64,000 nucleotides of DNA. Source: Mycetocola spongiae. GTDB lineage: Bacteria > Actinomycetota > Actinomycetes > Actinomycetales > Microbacteriaceae. Below the pieces are notes generated by a model, which saw nothing but the letters and a program-made list of their open reading frames with translations, did no database searches and was not told the DNA's origin. A program made the position numbers and the translations under genes. How positions within the stretch are numbered: the stretch's first letter is position 1; each line of letters starts with the position of its first letter. The stretch covers positions 1,488,001 to 1,552,000 of the forward strand of contig NZ_CP080203.1 of assembly GCF_020424085.1 (NCBI RefSeq). The letters are read 5' to 3'. Positions 37,942 through 48,192 of the stretch are shown piece after piece.

Positions 37942-39390
37942 TTAGTCCACGCGGTGCAGGGCCTTCGCGGCGTCCGTAATCGACCCCACGAGGGAGGGAT
38001 ATACGGCAAAGGCCTCGGCCACCTGGTCCACCGTGAGGCGATGCTCCACGGCCAGCGCAAGCGGGAAGATCAGCTCGGAGGCCTTCGGGGCCACGATCAC
38101 GCCGCCGATCACCGTACCCGAACCGATGCTCGCAAAGAGCTTCACAAAGCCGTCCTTGATGCCCATCATCTTCGCGCGCGGGTTCTGGGCGAGGGGCAGC
38201 TTATAGATTTCCCCGCGCACCAGGCCCTCCTCGATCTCGCGCTGGCTCCAGCCGACCGTGGCGATCTCGGGCTGGGTAAATACATTCGCGGCGACATTGC
38301 GCAGCTCGGTGGGGTTCACCGCATCACCCATCGCGTGATAGATGGCCGTGCGGCCCTGCATCGAGGCCACCGAGGCCAGCGGCAGGAAATTGGTGCAGTC
38401 GCCCGCGGCATAAATATTCGGGACCGAGGTGCGCGCCACGCGGTTCACGCGGATATGACCGGTCTCGCTCATCTGCACGCCGGCGTCCTCGAGACCGAGG
38501 CCCGCGGTATTGGGGATCGAGCCCACGGCGATCAGCGCATGGGAACCCTCCACGGTGCGGCCATCGGACAGGGTGGCGATCACGCCATCGCCCGCGCGCA
38601 CCACCGACTCGGCCCGGGACTTATTCAGCACGGTCATGCCGCCGCGCTTAAAGACCTTCTCGATCACGGCCGCGGCATCGGCATCCTCGCCGGGCAAAAC
38701 CTGATCGCGGCTGGAAATCAGCGTGACGGTGGAACCCAGGGCACGATAGGCCGAGGCAAACTCGGCACCGGTCACACCCGAACCCACCACGATCAGATGC
38801 TCGGGAATGGCCTTGAGGTTATAGAGCTGGGTCCAGGTGAGGATGCGCTCCCCATCGGGAGCGGCCGTATCGAGGATGCGCGGGCTGGCACCCACCGAAA
38901 CCACCACGGTATCGGCCTCGATGCGATCAAAATCGGCCCCCGTGCCGCCGGCCTCGGTGGACGCGATCACGGCATCGCGGCCATCAAGACGGCCATTGCC
39001 GTCGATGATCTTCACGCCCGCCTCGAGCAGGTTGGCACGCATATCCTCGGACTGCGCGTGGGCCATCCCCAGCAGGCGCTTATTCACCGCCCCGAGGTTC
39101 ACGGCCACCTCGGGCTTCACGGGTCGACCCGAGCCCTCGGCCTTGGTGAAAAACTGCACACCCAGCTCATTGGCCGCGCGGATCGCCGTGGTGGCCTCCG
39201 CGGTAGCGATGAGGGACTTGGAGGGAACCACATCGGTGATCACGGCCGAGCCGCCCACCCCGATGCGCTCAATCAGGGTGACCTGAGCCCCCAGCTGTGC
39301 CCCGGCCAGCGCGGCCTCATAGCCGCCGGGGCCTCCACCAATTACCGCGATTCTCTGGGTGCGTTCAAAGTCGTAGACCATGAACTCCAT
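37942..39390 (-). CDS. lpdA: NAD(P)H:quinone dehydrogenase, LpdA-type flavoprotein
   Basis: The 482-residue protein has the pyridine nucleotide-disulfide reductase fold: FAD motif RIAVIGGGPGGYEAALAGA, NAD(P) motif IVVGSGVTGAEFASAY, a second FAD motif IYAAGDC, and the dimerisation domain. The redox CxxxxC of lipoamide dehydrogenases is replaced (GGSAVITDVVPSKS), as in the quinone-reducing LpdA of mycobacteria, so it should not be a disulfide reductase. ATG 39390 is likely; ATG 39381 is possible. Confidence 0.85.
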   Translation of the reverse strand: MEFMVYDFERTQRIAVIGGGPGGYEAALAGAQLGAQVTLIERIGVGGSAVITDVVPSKSLIATAEATTAIRAANELGVQFFTKAEGSGRPVKPEVAVNLGAVNKRLLGMAHAQSEDMRANLLEAGVKIIDGNGRLDGRDAVIASTEAGGTGADFDRIEADTVVVSVGASPRILDTAAPDGERILTWTQLYNLKAIPEHLIVVGSGVTGAEFASAYRALGSTVTLISSRDQVLPGEDADAAAVIEKVFKRGGMTVLNKSRAESVVRAGDGVIATLSDGRTVEGSHALIAVGSIPNTAGLGLEDAGVQMSETGHIRVNRVARTSVPNIYAAGDCTNFLPLASVASMQGRTAIYHAMGDAVNPTELRNVAANVFTQPEIATVGWSQREIEEGLVRGEIYKLPLAQNPRAKMMGIKDGFVKLFASIGSGTVIGGVIVAPKASELIFPLALAVEHRLTVDQVAEAFAVYPSLVGSITDAAKALHRVD

Positions 39391-39485
39391 TCTGTCAGGT
39401 GTCGTGGGCACGGCAAAGCCCGCGGGGTGTGGCGCACGGCCGCCGGACCGTGGGATTTTCCGGGCGCGCCGATTAGAGTGGGGGA

Positions 39486-40328
39486 ATGTCTGAGTCCACG
39501 CCGCATCCGCTTGAGGATCCCGCCACCGATCCGTTCGCCTTCGCCGCCCTCGCCGCCGCCCAGATCGCCGAGAGGACCGGGGTCCCGCGACACGATATCG
39601 CCCTGACCCTCGGCTCGGGCTGGGGCAGCACCGCGGGGCTGATCGGCGAGACCATCGCCGAGATTCCCGCCGAGGAGATCGCCGGGTTTTCCCGGCCCGC
39701 GCTGCCCGGACACGGCGGGAAGATTTCCTCGGTGCGCCTCCCCGATGGCCGCCACGCGCTGATCATCGGCGCGCGCACCCATTTTTATGAGGGACACGGG
39801 GTGCGCCGCGTGGTGCACTCGGTGCGCACGGCGGCGGCCGCGGGCGCCCGCATCATGGTGCTCACCAACGGGGCCGGCGGGATCCGCCCCGAGTGGACAC
39901 CCGGCACCCCGGTGCTGATCTCGGACCATATCAACCTCACCGCGTCCTCCCCGCTGGAGGGAGCCACGTTTGTGGATCTCACCGATCTGTATTCGCGGCG
40001 GCTGCGCGGCATCGCCCGGCAGATCGATCCGGGCCTGGCCGAGGGCGTGTACTGCCAGTTCCGCGGACCCAATTATGAAACCCCCGCGGAGGTGCGCATG
40101 GCCGGGATCATCGGCGGCGACCTCTGCGGAATGTCCACGGCGCTTGAGGCCATCGCGGCACGCGAGGCCGGCCTGGAGGTACTGGGGCTCTCGCTGGTCA
40201 CCAATGCCGCCGCCGGTATCGGCTCGGGGGCGCTCAGCCATGCCGAGGTGGTGGAGGCCGGGCGCGCGGCCGAACCCGTGATCGGCGCGCTGCTCGCGCG
40301 CATCATCGCGGCACTGGACCCGGCCTAG
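39486..40328 (+). CDS. punA: Purine nucleoside phosphorylase
   Basis: The 280-residue trimeric-type enzyme cleaves purine nucleosides with phosphate. LTLGSGWG (phosphate-binding region), RTHFYEGHGVRRVVH, NGAGGI, YCQFRGPNYETPAEVR, GMST and SLVTNAAAGI are family signatures. A TAGAGT lies six bases before the ATG, so the transcript could be leaderless, although the intervening GGGGGA could also act as a Shine-Dalgarno. It faces the end of eccC. Confidence 0.93.
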   Translation: MSESTPHPLEDPATDPFAFAALAAAQIAERTGVPRHDIALTLGSGWGSTAGLIGETIAEIPAEEIAGFSRPALPGHGGKISSVRLPDGRHALIIGARTHFYEGHGVRRVVHSVRTAAAAGARIMVLTNGAGGIRPEWTPGTPVLISDHINLTASSPLEGATFVDLTDLYSRRLRGIARQIDPGLAEGVYCQFRGPNYETPAEVRMAGIIGGDLCGMSTALEAIAAREAGLEVLGLSLVTNAAAGIGSGALSHAEVVEAGRAAEPVIGALLARIIAALDPA

Positions 40329-40358
40329 CCCGGAATCGGGCGGGACCCGGAAACAGGC

Positions 40359-40392
40359 GGGCGCGGGCCGGGAAAATCCCCGACCCGCGCCC
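40359..40392. terminator. Hairpin between convergent punA and eccC
   Basis: GGGCGCGGG pairs with CCCGCGCCC, with an inner CGGG/CCCG stem and an A/T-rich loop. It lies 31 bases after punA and 14 after eccC and could serve both. Confidence 0.6.
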
Positions 40393-40405
40393 CACCGGAT
40401 AACCG

Positions 40406-43400
40406 CTATTCGGTCTCGGTCGTGGCCTCATCCGAGGCCGGGACATAACCCAGCTGGGCGATAAAGTGCCCGCGCTCGCGGCTGATCACCTGCGCGCGGC
40501 CGGGGACCGCGGGCATCGCCTTGACCTTGCCAATCAGCTGCCCCTCCTCGGGATTACCGCTGAGCAGAATACCGGTGACCCCCAGATCGGTCATGCCCTG
40601 CAGGATCGGATCATAGGCCGCGCGCGAGGCACCTCCCGAGCGCCGCGTGACCACCACGTGCAGGCCCACATCGGCGGCCTGCGCGAGCAGCTGCGCGAGC
40701 GGGGCCGCGGGGTTACCCTGCGAGGTGGCCACCAGATCATAATCGTCGATCAGCACAAAGCCCTCGGCCCCGGTCCACCAGCTGCGGGCCCGCAGCTGTT
40801 CGGCCGTGACATCGGGGCCCGGCAGGCGGCCGCGGAAAAACTCCACGAGCTGCGCGATTGAATCGGTGGTCTGCTCATGCCCGGTCATATACGCGCCCAG
40901 ATAGTTCTCGGGGATCTCCCCGAGATTTGCACGGCGATAATCGATCATAAAGATGCGCGCCTGGCTCGGCTCATAGCGGCGCATGATCTCGTGAATATAG
41001 GCGCGCAGCATCGAGGACTTACCCGAACCCGAATCGCCATAGAGGAATACGTGTGGCTCGGTGCGCGGGTCCAGCCCAAACGGCGCGAGCGAGGCCTCGT
41101 CGATGCCCAGCAGCAGGCGCTCGGGATCGGCGGCCGGATTGGCCAGGATCTGCTCCAGCGGCAGGACCTCGGGCAGCAGGCGCAGCTTGGGGGCGGGCTC
41201 GCGCACCCAGGCGGTGGCCATCTTGGCCACCAGATCGTCCACGCCGTCCACCAGATTCGCCGCGGTACTGACCCCGTCGATGCGCGGCAGCCCGGTGAGC
41301 ATTTGCAGGCCCGAGGGCGCGAGGCCCCGGCCGGGCCGGCCCTCGTTCACGTTCTGCGCGGATTTGCGGTTCACCTCGGAGTCGGTGGGATCACCCAGCC
41401 GCAGCTCGATCCGCGATCCCAGCATGTCCTTCAGGTTGGGGCGGATCTCCATCCAGCGGTTGGCCGTGACAATCACGTGCACACCGTAGCTCAGGCCGCG
41501 CGCGGCGATCAGCTGGATCGGGGTTTCCAGGCTCTCATAATCGCTGCGCAGGGTGCCCAGGCCGTCCACGATCAGGAAAATATCGCCATAGCCGTCATCG
41601 GCACCCCCGGCCGCGCGACGCGAACGATAGGTATCAATCGAGTCGATTCCGTTCACCCGGAAAAACTCCTCGCGGGCATCCAGCAGGCCGGTGATCTCGG
41701 CCACCGTGCGGCGCACGATATCGGATTCGGTGCGCGTGGCCAGGCCCGCGAGATGCGGCAGATCCCGCAAGCCCACAAAGCTGCCACCAAAATCGATCAC
41801 AAAAAACTGCACCTCATAGGGCGTATGCCGCAGCGAGAGTGCCGAGACCAGCGTGCGCGCGAGCGTGCTCTTTCCCGAGAGCGGGCCACCCACGATGGCC
41901 ATATGTCCCGCGGCCCCCGAGAGGTCCACGGTGAGGGTATCGCGGCGCTGCTCAAGCGGCACATCCACCATGCCCAGCGGCACGGTCAGCGCCGGTGCGG
42001 TGCGCCACGCGGTGGAGTGCAGGCCCAGCTCATAGGTCACGGTGAGCTCCCCCATCAGCTCGTCCAGGGTGGGCGGCACCTCGAGCGGCGGCAGCCATAC
42101 CTGGTGGGCGGCGGGCCCGCGGCCCGACATCCGCTCCACCGCGATCTCAAACGTATTGCGGGTTTCCTTCACCACGGCGGTATCCGCCGCGGGCGCGGGG
42201 GCCTCCTCCACCACGGGCTCCTCGCGAATCACGGGGGCCGCGGTGAACGGGCTGATCTGCACCGTGCCGGGGCCGGCCTCCGCGGTGATCGCTGTCTGCG
42301 TGGTGCGACCCTTGGGCGGGCCGGAGACATAGGCGGCACGGAACTGCACCAGGTCCTCGGTATTGGCCTTGAGGAATCCGCCACCGGGCTCGGGCGGCAG
42401 GTGATAGGCATCGGGCACCCCCAGGACGCTGCGGGATTCCGCGGCGGAGAACGTGCGCAGACCGATCCGATAGGACAGATAGGTGTCCAGCCCCTTCAGC
42501 CGGTGCTCCTCCAGGCGCTGCGAGGCGAGCAGGATATGCACGTGCAGGGAGCGGCCCAGGCGGCCGATATTCACGAAGGATTCCACAAACTCGGGCTTGG
42601 CCTCCAGCAGCTCGGAGAACTCATCGGCCACGATCAGCAGCGCCGGGAGCGGCGCCAGATCGGTGCGGCCGCCGCGGCGGGCCTTCTCGTATTCGGTGAC
42701 GTTGCCAAACGGGCCGGTGGCGCGCAGCAGCTCCTGGCGGCGCACCATCTCCCCGGTCAGGGCATCCTGCATCCGGTCCACGAGGCTGATCTCCTCGCCG
42801 AGGTTGGTGATGATCGCCGAGACATGCGGCATATCCGACATTCCGGCAAACGTGGCACCACCCTTAAAGTCCACAAGCACAAAGTTCAGTTCCTCGGGCG
42901 AGTGCGAGAGCGCCAGCGAGAGCACCAGCGTGCGCAGCACCTCGGATTTACCCGAGCCGGTCGCGCCGATGAGGATACCGTGCGGGCCCATACCCTGCTT
43001 CGCGGACTCCTTAATGTCCAGCACCAGGGGCACGCCGTTCACGTCCTGGCCGATCGGGACCCGCAGCCGGTCGCGCTCGGGGCGCAGCGCCCAGGCGGTA
43101 TCGAAGTCGATATTGCGCACATCGGGCATATCCAGCAGTTCCACGAGTTCCAGCTGCCGGTTGGAGCCGCGGGCGCTGCCTGCACCGGGGTCCTCCTCGC
43201 CGCCCTGATAGAGCGGGGTGAGGCGGCGCGCGGCGGCCTCCGCCTCGACCAGGCTCAGCTCGTCCTGGGCGATCTCGCGCTGGGCCACAACGCCCGCGGC
43301 CACCTGGGTGGTGGCACCATTAATCATCAGGCGGGCGATGCGCGGATCGTCGTTTTCGTCCCAGCTGGAGGGCAGATCCAGCACCGTGACCCCCTGGAGC

Positions 43401-44380
43401 CCGCCGGCAAATACCGGATCGGTGGGCGGCACGGCCACGCCATCCACCACGATGATCAGGTGCGGCAGCGGGGAGGCGGTGGCGGAGGAGGAAAACCGGG
43501 GGCGATCGCGCACATCGGCGGGCATCATCCGGCCCAGGGCCTCCACATCATGCGAGATCATCCGGGCGGCACCCAGGGCGTCGTGGGCGCGCGTGGACTG
43601 GGTATGCGGCAGCCACTTCGCCCATTCCCAGAGCGGCAGGTTTTCGGGGGCCGCGGCGATCACAATCTGCACGTTTTCGGGATGCTCCAGCGTGGCCAGG
43701 TGCATCACCAGGGCGCGGGCCAGGCCGCGCACCCGATCCTCGTCCTCGCCCACGATCTGCACCGCCGAAAACTCGGAGAGTTCCAGCGAACTGGGCAGGG
43801 CGCGCTGGGTCTCGTGGGTCAGGATAAAGCGGTGCGCGGCGGTGGTGGACACCGGATCGAGCTTGGCCACGGGCGGCAGCTCGGGGGCCTCCAACCGGAT
43901 ACACAGCGGCTGATCGCACGTGCCCAGCCGCACCGAGAGATGATCCTCCCCGCCGGGGGTGCGCTCCCAGACCCGGGTGCCCTCCTCGGCAAAATAGCTC
44001 AGCGTTTCCGGGGCCGGATAGCGCCAATTGCGTTCCTGGCGTTGGGCGCGGCCCGCGCCGCGCACGGTGGCGCGCAGATCGCTCAGATAGGCGAGATACT
44101 CGCGGCGGCTCGTGAGCACGGAGGCCTGGCGCTGCGAGCGCTGCCGCCATCCGTTCACAAAAACAAATCCAAGCGCGGAGATCAGGAACATGCCGCCGGT
44201 GATAAAACCGGTGGGGCCCGAATTGCTGATGCTGACCATCACAATCGCGCCCACGCTGCCCAGCATCGGCATCAGGGACGTGAGGATGCTGGAACCGCCA
44301 TCGGAGGCCTCCAGCTCGGGCGGAACCTGAAGCGTGATATTGCCGCCGGGAACGCGGGGCGGAGCAATCCTGTTATGCAT
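40406..44380 (-). CDS. eccC: Type VII secretion FtsK/SpoIIIE ATPase
   Basis: The 1324-residue motor of the ESX-like secretion system has two N-terminal membrane helices (about 32-78) and three tandem ATPase domains. Walker A sites are GATGSGKS (472-479), GGPLSGKS (831-838) and GDSGSGKS (1115-1122). Walker B regions are LLIVADE (581-587), IFLIVDG (934-940) and GFVLIDDYD (1207-1215). Only the first has the Asp-Glu pair; domains 2 and 3 are probably regulatory or substrate-binding. It is one fused chain, unlike split EccCa/EccCb. ATG 44380 overlaps the RDD-FHA gene by eight bases and it is last in the minus-strand operon. Confidence 0.95.
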   Translation of the reverse strand: MHNRIAPPRVPGGNITLQVPPELEASDGGSSILTSLMPMLGSVGAIVMVSISNSGPTGFITGGMFLISALGFVFVNGWRQRSQRQASVLTSRREYLAYLSDLRATVRGAGRAQRQERNWRYPAPETLSYFAEEGTRVWERTPGGEDHLSVRLGTCDQPLCIRLEAPELPPVAKLDPVSTTAAHRFILTHETQRALPSSLELSEFSAVQIVGEDEDRVRGLARALVMHLATLEHPENVQIVIAAAPENLPLWEWAKWLPHTQSTRAHDALGAARMISHDVEALGRMMPADVRDRPRFSSSATASPLPHLIIVVDGVAVPPTDPVFAGGLQGVTVLDLPSSWDENDDPRIARLMINGATTQVAAGVVAQREIAQDELSLVEAEAAARRLTPLYQGGEEDPGAGSARGSNRQLELVELLDMPDVRNIDFDTAWALRPERDRLRVPIGQDVNGVPLVLDIKESAKQGMGPHGILIGATGSGKSEVLRTLVLSLALSHSPEELNFVLVDFKGGATFAGMSDMPHVSAIITNLGEEISLVDRMQDALTGEMVRRQELLRATGPFGNVTEYEKARRGGRTDLAPLPALLIVADEFSELLEAKPEFVESFVNIGRLGRSLHVHILLASQRLEEHRLKGLDTYLSYRIGLRTFSAAESRSVLGVPDAYHLPPEPGGGFLKANTEDLVQFRAAYVSGPPKGRTTQTAITAEAGPGTVQISPFTAAPVIREEPVVEEAPAPAADTAVVKETRNTFEIAVERMSGRGPAAHQVWLPPLEVPPTLDELMGELTVTYELGLHSTAWRTAPALTVPLGMVDVPLEQRRDTLTVDLSGAAGHMAIVGGPLSGKSTLARTLVSALSLRHTPYEVQFFVIDFGGSFVGLRDLPHLAGLATRTESDIVRRTVAEITGLLDAREEFFRVNGIDSIDTYRSRRAAGGADDGYGDIFLIVDGLGTLRSDYESLETPIQLIAARGLSYGVHVIVTANRWMEIRPNLKDMLGSRIELRLGDPTDSEVNRKSAQNVNEGRPGRGLAPSGLQMLTGLPRIDGVSTAANLVDGVDDLVAKMATAWVREPAPKLRLLPEVLPLEQILANPAADPERLLLGIDEASLAPFGLDPRTEPHVFLYGDSGSGKSSMLRAYIHEIMRRYEPSQARIFMIDYRRANLGEIPENYLGAYMTGHEQTTDSIAQLVEFFRGRLPGPDVTAEQLRARSWWTGAEGFVLIDDYDLVATSQGNPAAPLAQLLAQAADVGLHVVVTRRSGGASRAAYDPILQGMTDLGVTGILLSGNPEEGQLIGKVKAMPAVPGRAQVISRERGHFIAQLGYVPASDEATTETE

Positions 44381-46310
44381 TGCCTTCTCCGTTGGTGGTG
44401 GTGGACAGGGTGAACGTGCGGTTGCCGATGCGGATGCGCGAGCCCGGTTCCAGGCGCACGCGGCTGCCGGAGGGGATATTCTCGCCGTCGGTCTGGGTAT
44501 CATCCACCAGCACCCGGGTGCCGTTGGTGGAGCCCAGGTCGGTGATCCAGGCGCTGCCGCGCTGGAACTCGATGCGGGCGTGGTTCTTGGATACGGTGCC
44601 CTCGGAGTCGATCACGGCCACGAGGTGATCCCCGTCGCCGCGGCGGTCGGGTTTGCGGCCGAGATTCACGGTGACCGGGATGGGCAGGCGCGCCTGCTGT
44701 CCGCTATCAAAAACGAGGAGCAGTTCGCCCGCGCGGGCGAGCACGGGGCGGGCCTGGCCGATCGGTGCCGCCACGGGCACCACGCCGGTGGGCAGCCGCT
44801 CACCCTCGCGCACGGTACCGGTGCCGGTATCCTCCCCGCCCGAGGGCATCGCGGTCACGGCACCCGGCGGCGGTCCCTGCGGGATCGGCACCGGGATCGG
44901 GGGTGCGGCCTGCGTGGCGGCGGCGCGTGCCCGGGCGGCCGCGCGGGAGCGCGGCGGGGCCGGATCGGGATCGGGGGTCGCCTCGGGGGCCGGAGCCTCC
45001 GCGGGTGCGGGGGCGGCAATCGACTCGGGGGCCGGAGCCTGTACGGGCTCGGGCGCGGGCGCCGGAGCCGGGGCCTGCGCGGGTTCGAGCTCGGGAGCCG
45101 GAGCCTGCACGGGTTCGGGAGCCGGAGCCGGGACCTGCACGGGCTCGGGAGCAGGAGACGGGGCCGGCTTGGGTTCGGGCGCGGGGGCCTGCACGGGCGC
45201 GGGGGCGTCAACCACCGCGGGAGCCTCGGGCACAGGAACGGGTGCGGGGGTCTCCGGGCCCGCGGCGGGCGCGGCAAACTCGGGCCGCATACCCGGGTGC
45301 GGGCCGGGGGCGACGTGACCGGGGGCGACCGGACCGGGGCCCGCGGCCGGGACGGGAGCCTGCGCGGGCATCGCCGGCGGCTGCGAGGATACACCCGGGG
45401 CCGGGACACCCGCCGCGGGTGGCATACCCGGTGCGGCCATCCCCATACCCATTCCCGGCACCTGACTGCCCGGCGCGGCCGAAACCGCGGCGGGTGCGGG
45501 GGCTCCCGGCACGGCGGGCTGCCCGCCCATCCGGGCCGCGGCCTCCGCCGCGGCGGCCGCGCGCTCCTGGGCGCGCGCCGAGGGGCGACGCCCGCGGCGT
45601 TTTCCGGTCTCCGTGGACTCGCCCGCGCCACCGCGCAGCGGGGCCCGGGTGGCCATGACCGCCGAGTGCTCGGCGATCATCCCCGCCGCGGCCGGGGCCA
45701 CGGGCGCGGCCGGGCCGGCCAGCAGCGTCGTGGCCGAGGGGGTGCCGCTCGCCTGCATCGTGACCGGGGCGGAGGTCACGGGCTGCGGAATCTGGGACCA
45801 GTCCACGACCGGCATATCCCGCTGAGCCTCACGCTCGCGCGCCGTGGGCACACTCACCACGAGGGTATGCGCGGCCCGATCCGCGATGCTGCGTCCCACC
45901 CGGCGCGGATCGGCCCAGCCGGTGGCCACCACGATCCAACCGCCGATTCCCGCGATCAGCAGGCCAAACCCGTGGATCACTGCGCGCAGCGCGGACGCCC
46001 CCACGCCCGGGGAAAACGGGGAGTCATCGCGCGTGGTGCGCAGGCGCAGGCACGCGTTTCCCACGGTCAGGCCGGTGCGCGCCTCGAGCACACCCAGGAG
46101 CACCGCGAGTTCCAGTGCCACCACGAGGGCCAAAACCCAGCTCTGGGCAAATACGCCCACCGCGGCGGCGAGGAGCGCCACCGCTATCACGTCCAGGGTG
46201 AAGGCAAGCAGACGCATCCCCACGGGCGCGGGGCGTGCCCAGGAACGCGAGCGTCGCAGGGCCTCATCGAGGCGCTGCACGCCGCGAACGGGGGAACGAG
46301 AGTCACTCAT
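44373..46310 (-). CDS. RDD-FHA membrane protein of the type VII locus
   Basis: The 645-residue protein has an N-terminal RDD-type membrane domain (PVGMRLLAFTLDVIAVALLAA; about residues 25-160), a long Pro/Ala/Glu-rich spacer (about 240-500) and a C-terminal FHA domain with LGRKPDRRG, SKNHARIEF and DLGSTNGT. The FHA domain should bind phosphothreonine, tying the secretion machine to Ser/Thr kinase signalling. ATG 46310 overlaps the EccD-like stop by four bases; it precedes eccC. Confidence 0.82.
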   Translation of the reverse strand: MSDSRSPVRGVQRLDEALRRSRSWARPAPVGMRLLAFTLDVIAVALLAAAVGVFAQSWVLALVVALELAVLLGVLEARTGLTVGNACLRLRTTRDDSPFSPGVGASALRAVIHGFGLLIAGIGGWIVVATGWADPRRVGRSIADRAAHTLVVSVPTAREREAQRDMPVVDWSQIPQPVTSAPVTMQASGTPSATTLLAGPAAPVAPAAAGMIAEHSAVMATRAPLRGGAGESTETGKRRGRRPSARAQERAAAAAEAAARMGGQPAVPGAPAPAAVSAAPGSQVPGMGMGMAAPGMPPAAGVPAPGVSSQPPAMPAQAPVPAAGPGPVAPGHVAPGPHPGMRPEFAAPAAGPETPAPVPVPEAPAVVDAPAPVQAPAPEPKPAPSPAPEPVQVPAPAPEPVQAPAPELEPAQAPAPAPAPEPVQAPAPESIAAPAPAEAPAPEATPDPDPAPPRSRAAARARAAATQAAPPIPVPIPQGPPPGAVTAMPSGGEDTGTGTVREGERLPTGVVPVAAPIGQARPVLARAGELLLVFDSGQQARLPIPVTVNLGRKPDRRGDGDHLVAVIDSEGTVSKNHARIEFQRGSAWITDLGSTNGTRVLVDDTQTDGENIPSGSRVRLEPGSRIRIGNRTFTLSTTTNGEGNA

Positions 46311-47692
46311 CCGGAGAACATTCCTTGCATTAGGGTGAGGGTATCGGCGGCCAGGAGGGCAGCCATCGGGGCAAAGGCCAGCGTGAAGCTGTCGAGAATA
46401 TCGCCCGTGCGGGAGAGGCCGAGTGAGCGCCCGCCGCGGGCCACCGGCAGGATAATGGCGGCGGCAATCGTGGCGGCCAGCAGCAGCCCGCCCGCGAGGG
46501 CCAGGCCACCCAGCTCGGTCAGCGCCGGGGCCGCGAGCAGCGCGATCACGGGGAGGGCCAGCAGCACGGCGATCCGCGGGGGATGCCGCAAAATCGCGGT
46601 GGTGGCGCGCCGGCTGCCCAGCAGCAGCGCGAGCGGCACGAGGATCGTCTCGGCCAGGCCGGCCCAGCGCAGAATCGCGCCCGGGGCAGCCAGCGCGCCC
46701 ACAACCGCGGGCAGGCACAGTGCCACGAGCAGCGAGAGCAGGATCGTTGCGGCCTGAAGCCGGGCGCTCGCTGCCTGCACAATCTCGCGCACCTCGGCAT
46801 CGTCCACGGTGGGGCGGTAGGCGGGCACGCGCCCGCGCACGGTCCACCGGGCGGTCATAAACCGCCCAAAATCAATTGAATAGCCCTCGTCCACCTCGAT
46901 GAACATGCTCGGCAGCGCGCGCAGGAGCAGCGGCACGCAGCCCGCGCTGATCATCGCGATCTGGGGCAGGGTCCAGCCGATCAGGATGCTGCCCGCCCAG
47001 ACCACGGCGATCGCGGTCAAAAACACCACGAGGGTTCCGGCGGCGGCGCGCTGCGGACGCCGGGTGGAGAGCACCGTGATCAGCGAGCAGATCAGGGCCG
47101 CGGCCCCCGCCCCCGCGGCCACCGCGAGCTGTCCCGCGCCGGTAATCGCGGGCGGAATCAGCAGGGCCGTGCCGAGCGCGGCCAGCGCCGGGGGCACAAA
47201 AAACGAGGCCCCGAGCGGCAGTGCGCGGCCGGGCAAAAGATCGCGGGCATCATCGCGGAGGACCGCAAAAATCGCCCCGAAGAGGCCCGCAAAAATCAGT
47301 AGCAGCGCCGCGGGCAGCACCGCCGTGGCGCTGAACCCGCTCAGCCCCGCGAGCAGCAGGCCACAGCCCAGCAGCGGCCACCACGGTCCGATGCCCGCGC
47401 CCCGCGCGGCGGCGCCCCCGGGCGTGCGCCCGCGACCGCGCGGCTGTGCCCGGGAGCCCGCGCCGGTGAGCGTATATAGCCCGCCCTCGCGCAGATCCGC
47501 GGCGAGGGTATGCACCCCCACCTCGACCCCGGACGGGCCCAGCACCCGGTCCCCCGCATGCGGATCGGTGCCCAGCACCGCGAGCGCATGGGCGAGCGTA
47601 TTGCCCAGCGGGATCACCAGATCATGCCGGTTTTTGGCGTCGCGAACCACGATGCGGCGCAGCGCGGGCCGCGTGCCGGTGAGTTCGCTCAT
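46307..47692 (-). CDS. EccD-like type VII membrane protein (divergent)
   Basis: The 461-residue protein has an N-terminal ubiquitin-like domain of about 90 residues (RRIVVRDAKNRHDLVIPLGNTL...) and about 11 membrane helices, the layout of EccD channel subunits. It is clearly different from the EccD encoded at 56196. EccD forms dimers in known systems, so these could be two halves of a heterodimer. Its start has GGAG eight bases upstream. It lies between a coiled-coil protein and the RDD-FHA gene. Confidence 0.75.
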   Translation of the reverse strand: MSELTGTRPALRRIVVRDAKNRHDLVIPLGNTLAHALAVLGTDPHAGDRVLGPSGVEVGVHTLAADLREGGLYTLTGAGSRAQPRGRGRTPGGAAARGAGIGPWWPLLGCGLLLAGLSGFSATAVLPAALLLIFAGLFGAIFAVLRDDARDLLPGRALPLGASFFVPPALAALGTALLIPPAITGAGQLAVAAGAGAAALICSLITVLSTRRPQRAAAGTLVVFLTAIAVVWAGSILIGWTLPQIAMISAGCVPLLLRALPSMFIEVDEGYSIDFGRFMTARWTVRGRVPAYRPTVDDAEVREIVQAASARLQAATILLSLLVALCLPAVVGALAAPGAILRWAGLAETILVPLALLLGSRRATTAILRHPPRIAVLLALPVIALLAAPALTELGGLALAGGLLLAATIAAAIILPVARGGRSLGLSRTGDILDSFTLAFAPMAALLAADTLTLMQGMFSG

Positions 47693-47734
47693 CGCGGGGT
47701 CTCCGTTTCGAGGGGTGGGGTAATCGGGAAGGGG

Positions 47735-48142
47735 CTAGGGCTGGCGCAGATCCTGGATGGTTTTCAGCAGCCGGGCCTGAACCTCCTGCAGCTTCTGCGC
47801 GGCAAGCATCTGATCCTCATCGGGCCCGGCGTCGAGCTGTTGCTGCCGCAGGACGCCGAGATTCTTGCCCAGGAGTTCCCGCACGGCGCGCGCCTCCGGA
47901 GACAGATCGAGGCCGTTCATGATGTCGCTTTCGGTGGTCTGAAACACGTCGATGCGCTGCTGCAAAACGCGCCAGTCCTGTCCGTGTTCCCCGGCGCGAC
48001 GGGCCCGCGCGATTTCCTTCATCGCGGCGTCATAGTCCCCGCGTTCCGCCTGGCTCTGCTTCTCAAACGCCGCGGTTTGAGCGCGCACATCCTCCGTGGC
48101 GGCGCGCATACGCTCAATAGCTTCGGAAAAATTATTATTCAT
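47735..48142 (-). CDS. Small coiled-coil protein of the type VII operon
   Basis: The 135-residue protein is predicted almost entirely helical, rich in Gln, Arg and Ala, beginning NNNFSEAIERMRAATEDVRAQTAAFEKQ. There is no signal peptide and no WxG motif. It could be a secretion chaperone or a non-canonical substrate. It is not assigned to a family. Confidence 0.65.
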   Translation of the reverse strand: MNNNFSEAIERMRAATEDVRAQTAAFEKQSQAERGDYDAAMKEIARARRAGEHGQDWRVLQQRIDVFQTTESDIMNGLDLSPEARAVRELLGKNLGVLRQQQLDAGPDEDQMLAAQKLQEVQARLLKTIQDLRQP

Positions 48143-48192
48143 GGTGTGAGCCTCCCGGCCGCTGGAAAGGTGAGTGATGCACGATGCCGGAA

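Noticed and set aside
37942-39390. Dihydrolipoamide dehydrogenase (E3)
   Set aside because: The redox-active CxxxxC motif is missing, so the LpdA-type quinone reductase call fits better.
40877-44413. Very long open frame antisense to eccC (over 1100 codons)
   Set aside because: It mirrors the codon structure of eccC; His/Gly/Arg-rich with no domains. High-GC third-position bias explains the open antisense frame.
44334-46757. Long Gly/Arg-rich antisense frame over the RDD-FHA gene
   Set aside because: It arises from the Pro/Ala-rich codons of the real gene on the other strand; no start signal and no domain.
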